Part shown: positions 1 to 8,557 of the stretch, in pieces | Numbering within the stretch: the stretch's first letter is position 1 | Layout: the number at the start of each line of letters is the position of its first letter | Notes under the pieces: model-generated | What the model saw: the letters and a program-made list of their open reading frames with translations, nothing else | Told to the model about the DNA's origin: nothing | Database searches by the model: none | Assembly: GCA_007376125.1 (NCBI GenBank) | Contig: VMFQ01000004.1 | Span: 1-36,004 of the forward strand | Direction of reading: 5' to 3' | DNA: 36,004 bases | DNA from: Parcubacteria group bacterium Gr01-1014_33 | GTDB taxonomy: Bacteria > Patescibacteriota > Minisyncoccia > Sungbacterales > HO2-52-23 | Translations under genes and position numbers: made by a program

Positions 1-2
1 GA

Positions 3-68
3 GACGAAGTACTGGACATGACTCCGAAAGAATATAAAGATTTTCTTTTTGAACTTTATAACCGATAG
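3..68 (+). CDS. 3' end of an unidentified gene (partial)
   Basis: The first frame open from the window edge encodes 21 residues ending FLFELYNR and stops at TAG 66-68. It is open from the edge and has ordinary amino-acid composition, so it is probably the C-terminus of a real gene that begins upstream. There is too little sequence to name a family. A perfect hairpin lies about 50 bp downstream. The IS3 element begins 100 bp after the stop. Confidence 0.4.
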   Translation, partial: DEVLDMTPKEYKDFLFELYNR

Positions 69-118
69 ATCGCCCGTTCTCGCTATTTTCCGTTATTCTC
101 TATTCTCTATCTAAGCCC

Positions 119-143
119 ATATCCTAAACTTAGTTTAGGATAT
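119..143. repeat. Perfect hairpin after the partial gene
   Basis: Arms ATATCCTAAA (119-128) and TTTAGGATAT (134-143) are perfectly complementary around a 5-nt loop. No T-run follows on the plus strand, so it is at best a weak terminator for the upstream gene. It lies outside the IS3 terminal repeat that begins near 169. Confidence 0.45.
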
Positions 144-230
144 GAAAATACCTTTATTTATTGGTTATTGGCCGGTACCCCATAAATTGGAATAAAGGTC
201 GAAATCCAATGTATCATGGGATCACCTATG

Positions 231-485
231 AAAAAGAACTATCGCATCGCTCCTGACATCAAGGAGCAAATTCTCAAACGCATCAAAGAAGAAGGAATAT
301 CGGTAGCGTCAGCCGCCAAAGACCACGGCATCCACGAGACGACGATATACAACTGGCTCGGCGCAGGAGCAGAGCATACCCCTTCGTGGATTGAATTCGT
401 AAAACTCAAACGAGAAAACAGGTCTCTCCTTGAGCTGGTAGGCGAGATTACGCTCAAGCTCTCTGAATCCCAAAAAAAGAGTTGA
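231..485 (+). CDS. IS3-family transposase OrfA (HTH protein)
   Basis: Small basic protein of about 84 residues with a helix-turn-helix (VASAAKDHGIHETTIYNWL) followed by a charged, leucine-rich helix typical of the OrfA multimerisation segment. In IS3 elements OrfA binds the terminal repeats and is also made as the N-terminal part of the OrfAB transposase. I chose ATG 231 because the sequence MKKNYR is a typical OrfA start; an in-frame ATG at 216 is possible. Neither start has a good Shine-Dalgarno sequence. The 3' end carries the frameshift signal at 473-479, and the stop overlaps the start of orfB. Confidence 0.85.
   Translation, partial: KKNYRIAPDIKEQILKRIKEEGISVASAAKDHGIHETTIYNWLGAGAEHTPSWIEFVKLKRENRSLLELVGEITLKLSESQKKS
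473..479 (+). promoter_or_regulatory. Programmed -1 frameshift slippery heptamer
   Basis: A AAA AAG sits in the orfA zero frame three codons before its end (AAA 474-476, AAG 477-479, AGT, TGA 483-485). A -1 slip here enters exactly the orfB frame. This is the classic IS3-family signal for producing the OrfAB fusion transposase. Confidence 0.75.
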
Positions 486-1297
486 GGGGAACGCTGAATT
501 GCAGCAAGACAATCCTTGCCAAAGAACTCGGCGTATCCGTCTCAACGCTGTACTACAAGAAAAAACTTCCGCATAAGGATGGCGCATTAAAAATCAGGAT
601 AGAGGAAGCATGGCGCTATCATCCCGCGTATGGACACCGGAGACTGGCAATGCACCTGTGCATCAACAAGAAGCGCATACGGCGGGTGATGAGCATTTTT
701 GATCTACATCCCTACCGCCGGAGAGGCAAAAAACCAAGGAAATCAAACAGAATTTCGGGAGCGGCGTATCCCAATCTCCTTAAGCATACGATCCCGCACT
801 ACGAGGGCCACATCTGGGCGGCAGACTTCACCTACCTCTTATACAAGGGAAAATTCCTGTATGTGGCCACAGTCATTGATCTTTACACGCGGAAAATTGT
901 TGGCTGGGCAGCCATGAGAACTCATAGCACTCCATTGGTGCTGCAAGCCCTCTTCATGGCGTTATCCGCCAATCCGCGTCCCCATATCTTTCACTCTGAC
1001 AACGGGAGCGAGTATATATCAAAAGTGTTTGTGCGGGTACTTACGGAAATCGGCATCGCCATTTCCCGCATTGCCCCCGGATGTCCATGGGAAAACGGAT
1101 ACCAAGAATCCTTCTACGCCCAGTTCAAGATTGATCTTGGGGATCCGACTCGCTTCGCATCATTAGGAGAGCTGGTGTACGAGATTGCCAAGACGATCTG
1201 GTACTACAATCACACACGGATACATACCGCAATCAAAATGCCGCCGGCGATATTCGCCGAGCGGCACAAGAGAAAACTTGTCGAAAACCATTCCTAA
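482..1297 (+). CDS. IS3-family transposase OrfB (DDE integrase domain)
   Basis: This is the catalytic part of the transposase: an HTH_21-like region around residues 35-80 (YGHRRLAMHL) followed by an rve integrase core. The DDE triad is complete: D115 (AADFTY), D173 (HSDNGSEY) and E209 (ENGYQESFY). The last spacing is 35 residues, as expected. The frame is -1 relative to orfA and the TTG start overlaps the orfA stop, so most product is probably made as OrfAB by frameshifting at 473-479. Nothing in the frame is broken, so the element may still be active. The stop lies 17 bp from the right terminal repeat. Confidence 0.9.
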   Translation: MRGTLNCSKTILAKELGVSVSTLYYKKKLPHKDGALKIRIEEAWRYHPAYGHRRLAMHLCINKKRIRRVMSIFDLHPYRRRGKKPRKSNRISGAAYPNLLKHTIPHYEGHIWAADFTYLLYKGKFLYVATVIDLYTRKIVGWAAMRTHSTPLVLQALFMALSANPRPHIFHSDNGSEYISKVFVRVLTEIGIAISRIAPGCPWENGYQESFYAQFKIDLGDPTRFASLGELVYEIAKTIWYYNHTRIHTAIKMPPAIFAERHKRKLVENHS

Positions 1298-2806
1298 AAA
1301 AGGGGTACTTGACACGATGCCGGTGCCGTTGGGATCGGTTCTTCGCGCATCTTCCGTCCGCACAAATTTGGTAAATAGCCGCCCCATATCTTCCGGTTTG
1401 ATGCCGATTCCTTCATCGCGGACGCTCAAGCGTACTGAATTTTGAGAAGTCTTCTCAAGACGGACGGTAATGGTTCCTTTTGGAGTATATTTTATGCCGT
1501 TATCAACGAGATTGACCACCACCTCCCGCATTTTATCAGGATCAAGCGAAAGCGTGAAAATACCATCAAGTTCATTGATAAATTCAAGTGTAAGTCCTTT
1601 CTTTTCCACCGTTGACTTAAATTCTTCTATTACCCGCGTGACAATACTTACAAAATCCGTGGGCTTAAATTCATAGCGGATCTTCCCGGACTCCATCCGC
1701 GACAAATTCAACATGTCGCTGACAAGTTTTACCAGCTGTTCGGTGGAAAACGCAACTTTGCTTAATGCGTCTTCTATTATTGCGGCAATCTTCCCGTATG
1801 ACCCCTCCCGAATGAGCGAAATATACCCTTTTATTACAGTAAGCGGCGCACGCAACTGGTGAGACGCAATTGAAATAAATTCAGACTTGGTTTGATCAAG
1901 TTTTTTCAACTCCACGTTTGCCGCTTCAAGCTCAGTGGTAAGCACCTGTAATTGCTCCCGTTGTTCCACCTCCTTAAGTACACTGCGGATAAGCAGAATG
2001 CCGAAAACCGTGGTCACCAAGAATGTAAATAAATCAACAACCCTATTGATCAAAGAAATTGCAATAAATATCCTAGAGAACAAAAGAATAAGAAGCACAC
2101 CAACAAAAGCTTCTGTTGCAATTATCTTTATATTGAAAAGGTGATGCTTGAGGATTGCATAGGTGGTCATGCTGAGGAAAATAAGAGTGTATAATGGCAT
2201 GAAAATAACAAATGTGTCACTACCAACCAACACGACCGGTAATAGTACTGTCAAAATAATGAGTCCAAGCATCGTGAAGATACCAATCAGTACGAAACGC
2301 AATTGCTGCTTCTCAATGTCATAAGCTTTTTTCATCTTTCTAAATAATATATAGATTGCCGCCGTGCTGAAAAACGTTGTCAAAAGTCCAAAGGCCAACA
2401 TTCCGGGTCCAGTAATGAGTTTTAAAGATCCATCTATTATCTCGACCTTGATGAATGCCAATGGAGAAAGTGTTATTATCATTACAAAGAACGTACTGAT
2501 AAGCACGGATAGGAGTTTTTTTCTTCTCAATTGTAGCGCTCGGTGCGGCAATGTGTGGGACAAGAGAAAAAAGAGCATGCTCATGCATGTTGCAAAAAAA
2601 ATTGTGAGTCGGGACCAAAATAGATTGGTCTCTGGGGTGACAGATAGATGTGCCGCCACGAGCCATAGAGACATTACTAAAATCAAAGTAGCAAAACTCC
2701 TGTTTGTTGCGCTCCGCCAATCTTGACGAAAAATCTCTATCAATAAGAGTATATTTATTGCAATCACGACTGCTAATATACCTACCCGGAGCGAAATTAG
2801 TTCCAT
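1163..2806 (-). pseudogene. Membrane histidine kinase, 3' end truncated by IS3
   Basis: Residues 1-496 are a sensor kinase. About seven or eight hydrophobic segments (residues 5-275) resemble the HisKA_7TM-type sensor. They are followed by a coiled coil, an H-box with H316 (SIASHQLRAPLTVIKGY), an N-box with N432 and D435-N436 (VVNLVDNGIKY), a G1 box at 464-468 (DEGIG) and an F-box (LFTKF). The sequence diverges straight after NGTG (493-496), where the G2 box GLGL and the last 40 or so residues should follow. From there (1314 downward) the frame reads backwards through the IS3 element. ATP-lid closure and autophosphorylation are likely impaired. It is the last gene after the nitroreductase/PaaK/ThiF/hydrolase operon and may once have sensed a related signal. 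Confidence 0.85.
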
Positions 2807-2835
2807 AAGTTATTAATAAATAAGATACTCTATCA

Positions 2836-3702
2836 TCAGTTATTTAAAAATTTTAAAACAGCGTTGTTAAATTGATCCGCCACTTCAATAAAAGGAACGT
2901 GCCCCACATTCGGAATCGTTGTGATCTTTGCATTCTGAAAAGATCTGAAGCTTGAGACAATTAGTCTGAGAGGGATAATTGTGTCTTTTTCTCCCCAAAT
3001 GATTAATGTTCTGTTCTTTATAGATCGTATCTTATTTGCTAATAGCAAACTCTGTCTCAATTTAATCAAACGGCTGACTAATAACAAAGTGGGCGATTTT
3101 TTCACTGTTGTATAAAAATAATCTATGAATTCTTGCTTGAGTTCTGTTTTCGGATTATGAAATGCACTTCGTAGAAATTTCTCCACATTCTTGTTTTCTC
3201 TCTCTGGTTTGAGTATTATTCGTGATATCAATTTTGCGAATGGATACCATGCGATCATCTTATCTTGAAGGGTCACCTGCGTTGAGAGACCTACGGAATC
3301 GACGACAACTACGCATCTAATCTGCTCTGGATGGGCTAATACTATCTTTAATGCTATCCAACCACCAATGGAATGTCCTACTATATGAAGCGATTGAAAG
3401 TGCTGATAATCAATAAATTTTTCAACAACCCGTACAAAATCATTCTCTGGATCAAGCGTTGCATAGTTGATTTCCGATGAACGTCCGGCTCCGGGAAGAT
3501 CGATTGCATATACCGTAAAGTGTTTCGAGAACTCGGAGATATTCGGATACCACATCCCCCAACCGAAATTCGCGCCGTGAATCAAAAGCATGGGCGGACC
3601 GCTTCCTGCAACGGCGTAGTTCACGTAATATTTATCAATTAATATTTGGTGAAGCTTTATATCGGCATTAATTGCTTTTATCAAGTTTTGTTCTGTATTC
3701 AT
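2836..3702 (-). CDS. Alpha/beta-hydrolase fold protein
   Basis: The 288-residue protein has the complete hydrolase signature: an oxyanion-hole HG at 42-43 (LLIHGAN), nucleophile S111 in GHSIGG, acid D240 in WGEKDTIIP and catalytic H268 in NVGHVPF. A helical cap lies between residues 140 and 230. There is no signal peptide, so it is probably cytosolic. The substrate cannot be deduced; esterase, lyase or thioesterase activity is possible. It lies 29 bp downstream of the ThiF-like gene and 29 bp upstream of the kinase gene on the same strand. It is therefore probably the last enzyme of the accessory operon, where a product-release or hydrolysis step would fit. Confidence 0.85.
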   Translation of the reverse strand: MNTEQNLIKAINADIKLHQILIDKYYVNYAVAGSGPPMLLIHGANFGWGMWYPNISEFSKHFTVYAIDLPGAGRSSEINYATLDPENDFVRVVEKFIDYQHFQSLHIVGHSIGGWIALKIVLAHPEQIRCVVVVDSVGLSTQVTLQDKMIAWYPFAKLISRIILKPERENKNVEKFLRSAFHNPKTELKQEFIDYFYTTVKKSPTLLLVSRLIKLRQSLLLANKIRSIKNRTLIIWGEKDTIIPLRLIVSSFRSFQNAKITTIPNVGHVPFIEVADQFNNAVLKFLNN

Positions 3703-3731
3703 GAATCTGGCCAGAATAATAGTTACACTGG

Positions 3732-4823
3732 CTATAAGCTATTTTCTTTATCAAAAAGTTTATCCAAGTCAATAAGCCATGATCTACTCGGTAATTCATG
3801 GCCCAGGAGAATCTTTTTTGCAAGATATACACTAAAGCCTGTTGCGGTCATCACGGTGCTTGCAAGTTGGGGTCTCCCAACGAGCGTCTTGCCTATTTCG
3901 GCGACCGATTCCAAAGCACGCGGCGGAATATGAGAAGTACCTGCAAGGTCAACTGCATATTTGTGTTTCTCTGCCGTAGTGATATCAGGATGTGCCAACA
4001 TTTCATAGGGTAAGCGACCAGCTCTCCCGTTAAAGAATTCAAGATTGCGGTTTAAATCATAACGTTCTACGTCTATGAGTACGCGATCACCAAGATTAGT
4101 GATCATAATAACTGGAATACCTGCTTCCCGTGCAAGTGCGCGGAGATGGATTTTCATCTCAAAGCCATCAATGATCTCAAATATGACCTTGGGTTTCGGT
4201 TCATGAGTGAGAAAACTAGTGAGTAGGTCCTTCGAAAGCCCCTCCTCAAAAGTGATTATCTCTGCAAAAGGGTCAATTTCATAAATTTGCCTTGCAGTCA
4301 GGTCAATCTTCTTTATGTAAATCTGGTCAATCCTTGCCCGGATACGGTTTAAATTCGTGGTTTCCAACACATCAAATTCTGCCAATTTGAAAACCTTACC
4401 AATGCCAGAGTAGACGAGCGTGGTTGCGACATTGCTTCCGACGGATAAGCCGATAATTCCAATGCATGATTCCGATAATAGGTGTTGCTCTTCTGCGGTA
4501 ATAAGATTTCGGTTGCGATTTGTGCGAAGTGCGAAATATTCTTCTTGGCGTATGAGGTGAACAAGCAAACCACTCCAAGGAAAATAAGCCCAATCCCCTT
4601 TCAATCTATCCACGCTTAAAACGCTTTTAATATAGCGGTTGAGTTCCGCATCATAGTTGGGCGAGCCAAGAAGATATGCATGGGTTATCTCAAAATATTC
4701 TTTGAGCTGTGCTTCATATATATCACGCTCTTCCCAAATTCGATATCTTTTCTTCAGATTATCAATATCCTTTGCAGAATATGTTCCCTCCCGCAAAATG
4801 ATTGGCTTATAGGCATTATTCAT
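3732..4823 (-). CDS. ThiF/E1-like adenylyltransferase-fold protein
   Basis: The 363-residue protein has an N-terminal region of about 110 residues of unknown type, then an E1/ThiF Rossmann domain. The glycine loop is GLSVGS (125-130). The acidic strand end and the ETTNLNRIRARI segment (D151, N157-R160) match the E1 motif that binds ATP and the substrate carboxylate. The CxxC zinc pairs and the C-terminal catalytic cysteine of MoeB/ThiF are absent; the only cysteine I see is C120. It may therefore adenylate a carboxylate without forming a thioester, or only bind a nucleotide. From memory, ThiF-like and nitroreductase-like domains are fused in mycobacterial Rv1355c (MoeY). Here a nitroreductase-like protein is encoded in the same operon. 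The gene is 10 bp from the PaaK-like gene. Confidence 0.75.
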   Translation of the reverse strand: MNNAYKPIILREGTYSAKDIDNLKKRYRIWEERDIYEAQLKEYFEITHAYLLGSPNYDAELNRYIKSVLSVDRLKGDWAYFPWSGLLVHLIRQEEYFALRTNRNRNLITAEEQHLLSESCIGIIGLSVGSNVATTLVYSGIGKVFKLAEFDVLETTNLNRIRARIDQIYIKKIDLTARQIYEIDPFAEIITFEEGLSKDLLTSFLTHEPKPKVIFEIIDGFEMKIHLRALAREAGIPVIMITNLGDRVLIDVERYDLNRNLEFFNGRAGRLPYEMLAHPDITTAEKHKYAVDLAGTSHIPPRALESVAEIGKTLVGRPQLASTVMTATGFSVYLAKKILLGHELPSRSWLIDLDKLFDKENSL

Positions 4824-4832
4824 TGGAGTATA

Positions 4833-6365
4833 TCAGTTAGTTTTCTCTTTCTTTACCCATTTCTGTTTCCCACCGGGCTTGAAATGCTTCGGGTCCTGAT
4901 AGGACCAAAAAATAATTATAGGCGTCATTTTCCGACGAATACTTTCGTTTGCCCAGAAATCTCGCCATTCGGAATTTTCTTTATTCAGCCACGCAATAAT
5001 TGAATTGTGTGTCTTTTCTCGCAATAATTCACTCTCTACCGCCTTCGGGCGCAACTCCACATTGATTTCAAAATACTGATTTTGCTCTTCGTTATATCCC
5101 ACATATATGCTGAATTTCCCTGTCAGCGACTTTTGCAGTTCTGGATCTTCAAGTGCCTTCCTGATGCTTTCCGGATACACATTGACACTATAGATATTCA
5201 CCGTAAAATCAGTACGTTCCGCGACATATACAAAAGGCAACTGCCAAATAATATGGTCAATGCCTTCCTTTTTTGCTTCAGTCAAAAGGTCAATTCCATG
5301 TGCCGCATAGATGTCTAAAAATGCCTGCATGGTATACACATTGCCGCGGTCCTTCAGATCATATCGTACCAGCGGCAGTCCGCTCCGGCCGGAGCAAAGT
5401 AGCCGACCATCTACTTGCTCAAAAGAGTAAAACTCGGGGATAAATTGTGTCAGCGTCGGTAACCGGTCAGTTTCTGCAAACACGTCATGATAAAGATTGG
5501 ATTTTTTGACAGCAAGACGTCGCGCCAAAATAGAAAGTGGCGTCTCGTGCGACATGGTGCCCAAATCCGCAGTACCGTAATGGTTAATCGTAGCGGTATA
5601 TATATTTCGCGCTCCTCCATTCTTTATGATGTAATCTCTATACCCTTCAGTAAATCCCTCAGCGGCGAAAAAGTATTTTAGGTCATATTGAGACCAGTTG
5701 ACGCCCGCATCTATCCCGTCATCAATCAGATCCTTTACTAACGGCGCATATCCGCCGAGAATGATCTGATCAAAACGATGCCCGAGTCCTCTGACTGCTT
5801 TCAATGTCTCTATTTTATCAGCACCGGGTGTAATAATAGTCAGTTGGTATTCACCCCGATCAATAAGGTATTTGACCGCTTGATATGAAAACATTCCGCC
5901 AATCCAAACGCCAAGCGCGAAGCAATCAATGAATAAAGTGGACTTTTTGTCTATTTCAAAGTAATCCAGAAAAGCTAACTCTGCGGTTAACCCGAATTGT
6001 CGATCCTGAAAGCTCGTACGCGGAAAGTAGAATGGTTCACCTGTAGAGCCGGATGTTGAGGCGATTGTCCACTGCTTTTGCTTGAACATTCCGTCCCAGC
6101 AAAGAGACTCAAGTGGATATGATAAAAGATAATTCTCTTTATTGGTAATTGGAACGCGTCTGAAATCTTTGATTGTTTGTATAGTTGTGGGATTTGTATT
6201 GTGCTTTTGCAGAAAATCACGATAGGCGGGGACACGACTTGTCATTTCATGAAATAATGCCAAGACATCTTTCTCCCCGCGTTTGACCCAATACTCTTCC
6301 GGCTTTGTTTTTAACTCTTTGAGTAAGGCACGAGTCTTTCCCGAAAATTCATCTACAAGAAGCAT
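4833..6365 (-). CDS. PaaK/CapK-like adenylate-forming enzyme
   Basis: The 510-residue protein has the layout of phenylacetate-CoA ligase-like ANL enzymes. The phosphate-binding loop is STSGSTGEPFYFPR (from residue 103). A central HYGTADLG element corresponds to the YG(x)TE motif, and the segment RSGLPLVRYDLKDRG carries the conserved hinge-region aspartate and arginine. Family members activate a carboxylic acid as an acyl-adenylate and pass it to CoA or another acceptor; the acid used here is unknown. The C-terminal lysine-containing domain is present but divergent. The start ATG 6363-6365 has no clear Shine-Dalgarno sequence. It lies 222 bp downstream of the nitroreductase gene and 10 bp upstream of the ThiF-like gene, suggesting one pathway. 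Confidence 0.8.
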   Translation of the reverse strand: MLLVDEFSGKTRALLKELKTKPEEYWVKRGEKDVLALFHEMTSRVPAYRDFLQKHNTNPTTIQTIKDFRRVPITNKENYLLSYPLESLCWDGMFKQKQWTIASTSGSTGEPFYFPRTSFQDRQFGLTAELAFLDYFEIDKKSTLFIDCFALGVWIGGMFSYQAVKYLIDRGEYQLTIITPGADKIETLKAVRGLGHRFDQIILGGYAPLVKDLIDDGIDAGVNWSQYDLKYFFAAEGFTEGYRDYIIKNGGARNIYTATINHYGTADLGTMSHETPLSILARRLAVKKSNLYHDVFAETDRLPTLTQFIPEFYSFEQVDGRLLCSGRSGLPLVRYDLKDRGNVYTMQAFLDIYAAHGIDLLTEAKKEGIDHIIWQLPFVYVAERTDFTVNIYSVNVYPESIRKALEDPELQKSLTGKFSIYVGYNEEQNQYFEINVELRPKAVESELLREKTHNSIIAWLNKENSEWRDFWANESIRRKMTPIIIFWSYQDPKHFKPGGKQKWVKKEKTN

Positions 6366-6540
6366 AATGTTTGGTTATTATTAAATATGGACTTACCCTC
6401 CTTCCTATTTTATTATTTACCAAGCCGCGGTTCAATATCCTACAGGTCTTGTGTTGTTTCCTTATTGTCAGCAGGCTTCGTTCTCATGGAGAGGAAAAAA
6501 TGTTGTCGTAATAATTATCAATATACTAAATTTCTAAACC

Positions 6541-6585
6541 GATTTCAGTCTGCCACTATGAATCTCTGTATTCAAGGCTGAAATC
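6541..6585. repeat. Inverted repeat at the end of the nitroreductase gene
   Basis: Outer arms GATTTCAG (6541-6548) and CTGAAATC (6578-6585) enclose a second short stem TGAAT/ATTCA. The structure ends one base before the nitroreductase stop codon, so it is a 3'-UTR hairpin, without an obvious T-run. The rest of the 6366-6540 gap is AT-rich and shows no gene. Confidence 0.45.
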
Positions 6586-6586
6586 T

Positions 6587-7606
6587 TTACTCCACCGGAA
6601 TCGTAATATCCTCCACTCGTAGTCGTGGCGAGTGGAATGGAATGGATTTTGTATAGCCGAGACGGAAAAAAATTTGTGGCCGATGAGAAATACCCATAAT
6701 TTGCTGAAGTTCTACCACTTCAAAGGGAAGTGCATTTATAGAAGTTTGCAATCCGTCTCGCTCAGCTTCCAGTAGGATATGTTCCAATATACGCCCCACC
6801 GACAGCCACTCCTTCTTGCTATCTCCTTGAGATCCAATAAAGCCGAATACCGGTGTATGATCTACAAGAAGCGAAATCTCTTTAGTCCTGATAAACCGTA
6901 TAACATTTATGTATTTAATCAGAAATGGCGCAATGAGAGATAGAAAGTTACCAAATCCCATAGTGAATCCCGGCATGCCAATAGGGGAAGCGGTAAAATT
7001 AGTTTTTTTATAAGCCGCCATTTCTTTCCGGAATTCTTTATTTTCAAATTCTTTTTCCCGAAAACGGATTAAATATTCAGCAATAGCAATCTTTTTTGCG
7101 TGGTCTGATACAAAGTCTACATAGATATCGTGAGAACTATATTTTTTGAAGTGATCTATTATTCCGTTGCGTGGGAGTTCATTATCGTATGGATTCCGAT
7201 TGGAGCGTCGCTCTGGTATAGAAAAAATAAGGTGGTCGTGTAGGGATGATTGACGAGGGAGAGGTACCAAAGAAATTTTTGCCGTTGCGTCTGGAAACTC
7301 GTCGGGAAAGTATTCAATATCTGTAGGGAAACCAAAATAATCAGCCGCAATGGAAAAGTTTTCGATCGCACAACCTAATGCAATATATACATGCCGATTC
7401 AATGGATCGCTAACCGGTAAAAAACGAGCAGGATTACGCAATAAAAATAGAGCATTATTAATAATTTTAAAATCCCATGGTTGACTATTGTGGCTGGATG
7501 GAGCAAGTATTGCAAACTTAATCAAAAATCGCAAACGATCTCTATCGCTTTTCTGTCGATTGAATTCTTGTATATCAATATTCCATGCTTGATAATTGTT
7601 CTTCAT
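6587..7606 (-). CDS. Nitroreductase-like protein (Acg/Rv3131-type)
   Basis: The 339-residue protein begins, after a short lead, with FAILAPSSHNSQPWDFKI (about residues 31-48). This is the hallmark FMN-site motif of the Acg-type nitroreductase-like family. The C-terminal half has the second domain typical of these tandem-fold proteins (for example SVGRILEHILLEAERDGL). Many relatives lack classical nitroreductase activity and may store flavin, so redox function is not certain. It is the first gene of the minus-strand operon that continues with the PaaK-like, ThiF-like and hydrolase genes. Such a flavin enzyme could oxidise or reduce the activated product. The start ATG follows GAGAAAA, a weak ribosome site. 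Upstream lies a 165-bp palindromic element. Confidence 0.8.
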   Translation of the reverse strand: MKNNYQAWNIDIQEFNRQKSDRDRLRFLIKFAILAPSSHNSQPWDFKIINNALFLLRNPARFLPVSDPLNRHVYIALGCAIENFSIAADYFGFPTDIEYFPDEFPDATAKISLVPLPRQSSLHDHLIFSIPERRSNRNPYDNELPRNGIIDHFKKYSSHDIYVDFVSDHAKKIAIAEYLIRFREKEFENKEFRKEMAAYKKTNFTASPIGMPGFTMGFGNFLSLIAPFLIKYINVIRFIRTKEISLLVDHTPVFGFIGSQGDSKKEWLSVGRILEHILLEAERDGLQTSINALPFEVVELQQIMGISHRPQIFFRLGYTKSIPFHSPRLRVEDITIPVE

Positions 7607-7642
7607 TTTTCTCTATTAATGCTTACTGCCGGCTTTGAAGTC

Positions 7643-7807
7643 TTAGAGCCTGTTCACGATCTCGCGGTATCCAACCTGAAAATGTAGGTTTTTGAGCGAG
7701 TACAGTCGGAGCACGAAGCGTAATGGTATTACGATGAGTGCGAGACGAAGTTTTGCAACCAAAAACATGCATTTTCAGGTAGGGGGAAGATCGCGAACAG
7801 GCTCTAA
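7643..7807. repeat. 165-bp nested palindromic element
   Basis: Outer arms TTAGAGCCTGTTCACGATC (7643-7661) and its complement ending AACAGGCTCTAA (7789-7807) match at 18 of 19 positions. An inner pair, starting ACCTGAAAATG (7674-7694) and ending CATTTTCAGGT (7760-7780), matches at about 19 of 21. It contains no convincing coding frame. It ends 4 bp from the stop of the membrane-protein gene and begins 37 bp upstream of the nitroreductase start. This looks like a MITE-like element or a double-ended terminator. Confidence 0.8.
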
Positions 7808-7811
7808 AACC

Positions 7812-8552
7812 TTACTGGTGATTTTTAGTTTTTGAAAGCCATCCGAGGATTATTGGGGGCAGAACAAACACACTAATAAATATAACCCCGATAAAAGTTT
7901 GAGTCATATCGAAGACACGAGTCCGTAGAGGATCGGGCGCAATTCCAACCGGAAGTAAAAAACGTATAAAAATATTCATAATGCCTATAATCGCTAAAGC
8001 GGCTAATATAAAAGAGGCGATACGCACTTCCCGTGACTTCGCCCGCACAAATGAATGCGAGAAGATGGCAAAAAAGGATCCAATACCGATAAAGAGTAAA
8101 TACGAAAGCAGGATGGATAGCCCGCGAGAAAAATTAAGATCAATACCTCCACTCGCATCTATAAATGGGTGAGGATGAGTTCTAATAGTTATAAGTATGA
8201 GGGCTGTTCCCAGCGTAAACGCAAGAATCATTCCTGGCCACGGCGATATTAAAGGGAAAAGTATATAAAAGACCAGGTACATACCAAGCACAGCCGTAAT
8301 CATCAGAAAAAAATTAGCGACAAGCAAGAAGACATAGAGCATTTGCGGATTAGTGGCGAAAAATAAAGTCCCTATAGCCATAGTCCCATTTACTAATACA
8401 AAACCAAAATGTAAAGCAGAAAGCAGAATACCTATTCTGCTCCCCGCTCGCAAGCCGCCGATCTTCCGAAAGGCACTGAAGAAATGAATCCCGCAAAACG
8501 CCAGCCCGATGGAAGAAAGCGAAAAGCCAATCGCAGTGGTAGTTATCGTCAT
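7812..8552 (-). CDS. Polytopic membrane protein, about seven helices
   Basis: The 246-residue protein has about seven hydrophobic segments separated by short loops, starting with GFSLSSIGLAFCGIHFF and ending with VIFISVFVLPPIILGWL. The arrangement recalls the membrane sensor part of HisKA_7TM kinases, but there is no kinase or other cytoplasmic domain. I do not recognise a named family. The start is 5 bp from the stop of the TrmB-like regulator gene upstream on the same strand. The two are almost certainly co-transcribed, and the membrane protein may give or receive the signal for the regulator. The stop is 4 bp from a palindromic element. Confidence 0.75.
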   Translation of the reverse strand: MTITTTAIGFSLSSIGLAFCGIHFFSAFRKIGGLRAGSRIGILLSALHFGFVLVNGTMAIGTLFFATNPQMLYVFLLVANFFLMITAVLGMYLVFYILFPLISPWPGMILAFTLGTALILITIRTHPHPFIDASGGIDLNFSRGLSILLSYLLFIGIGSFFAIFSHSFVRAKSREVRIASFILAALAIIGIMNIFIRFLLPVGIAPDPLRTRVFDMTQTFIGVIFISVFVLPPIILGWLSKTKNHQ

Positions 8553-8557
8553 ATTTT

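Larger units (their letters stand above)
169..1314 (+). mobile_element. IS3-family insertion sequence, about 1.15 kb
   Basis: Two overlapping transposase frames are bounded by imperfect terminal inverted repeats. The left end reads TGGCCGGTACCCC (169-181). The right end, on the reverse strand, reads TGTCAAGTACCCC (1302-1314). They match at 10 of 13 positions and start with the TG typical of IS3 ends. The right end interrupts a histidine kinase gene. No short direct repeat matches between the two flanks, and the missing kinase 3' end is not on the other side, so this copy is probably associated with a deletion or rearrangement. Confidence 0.8.
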
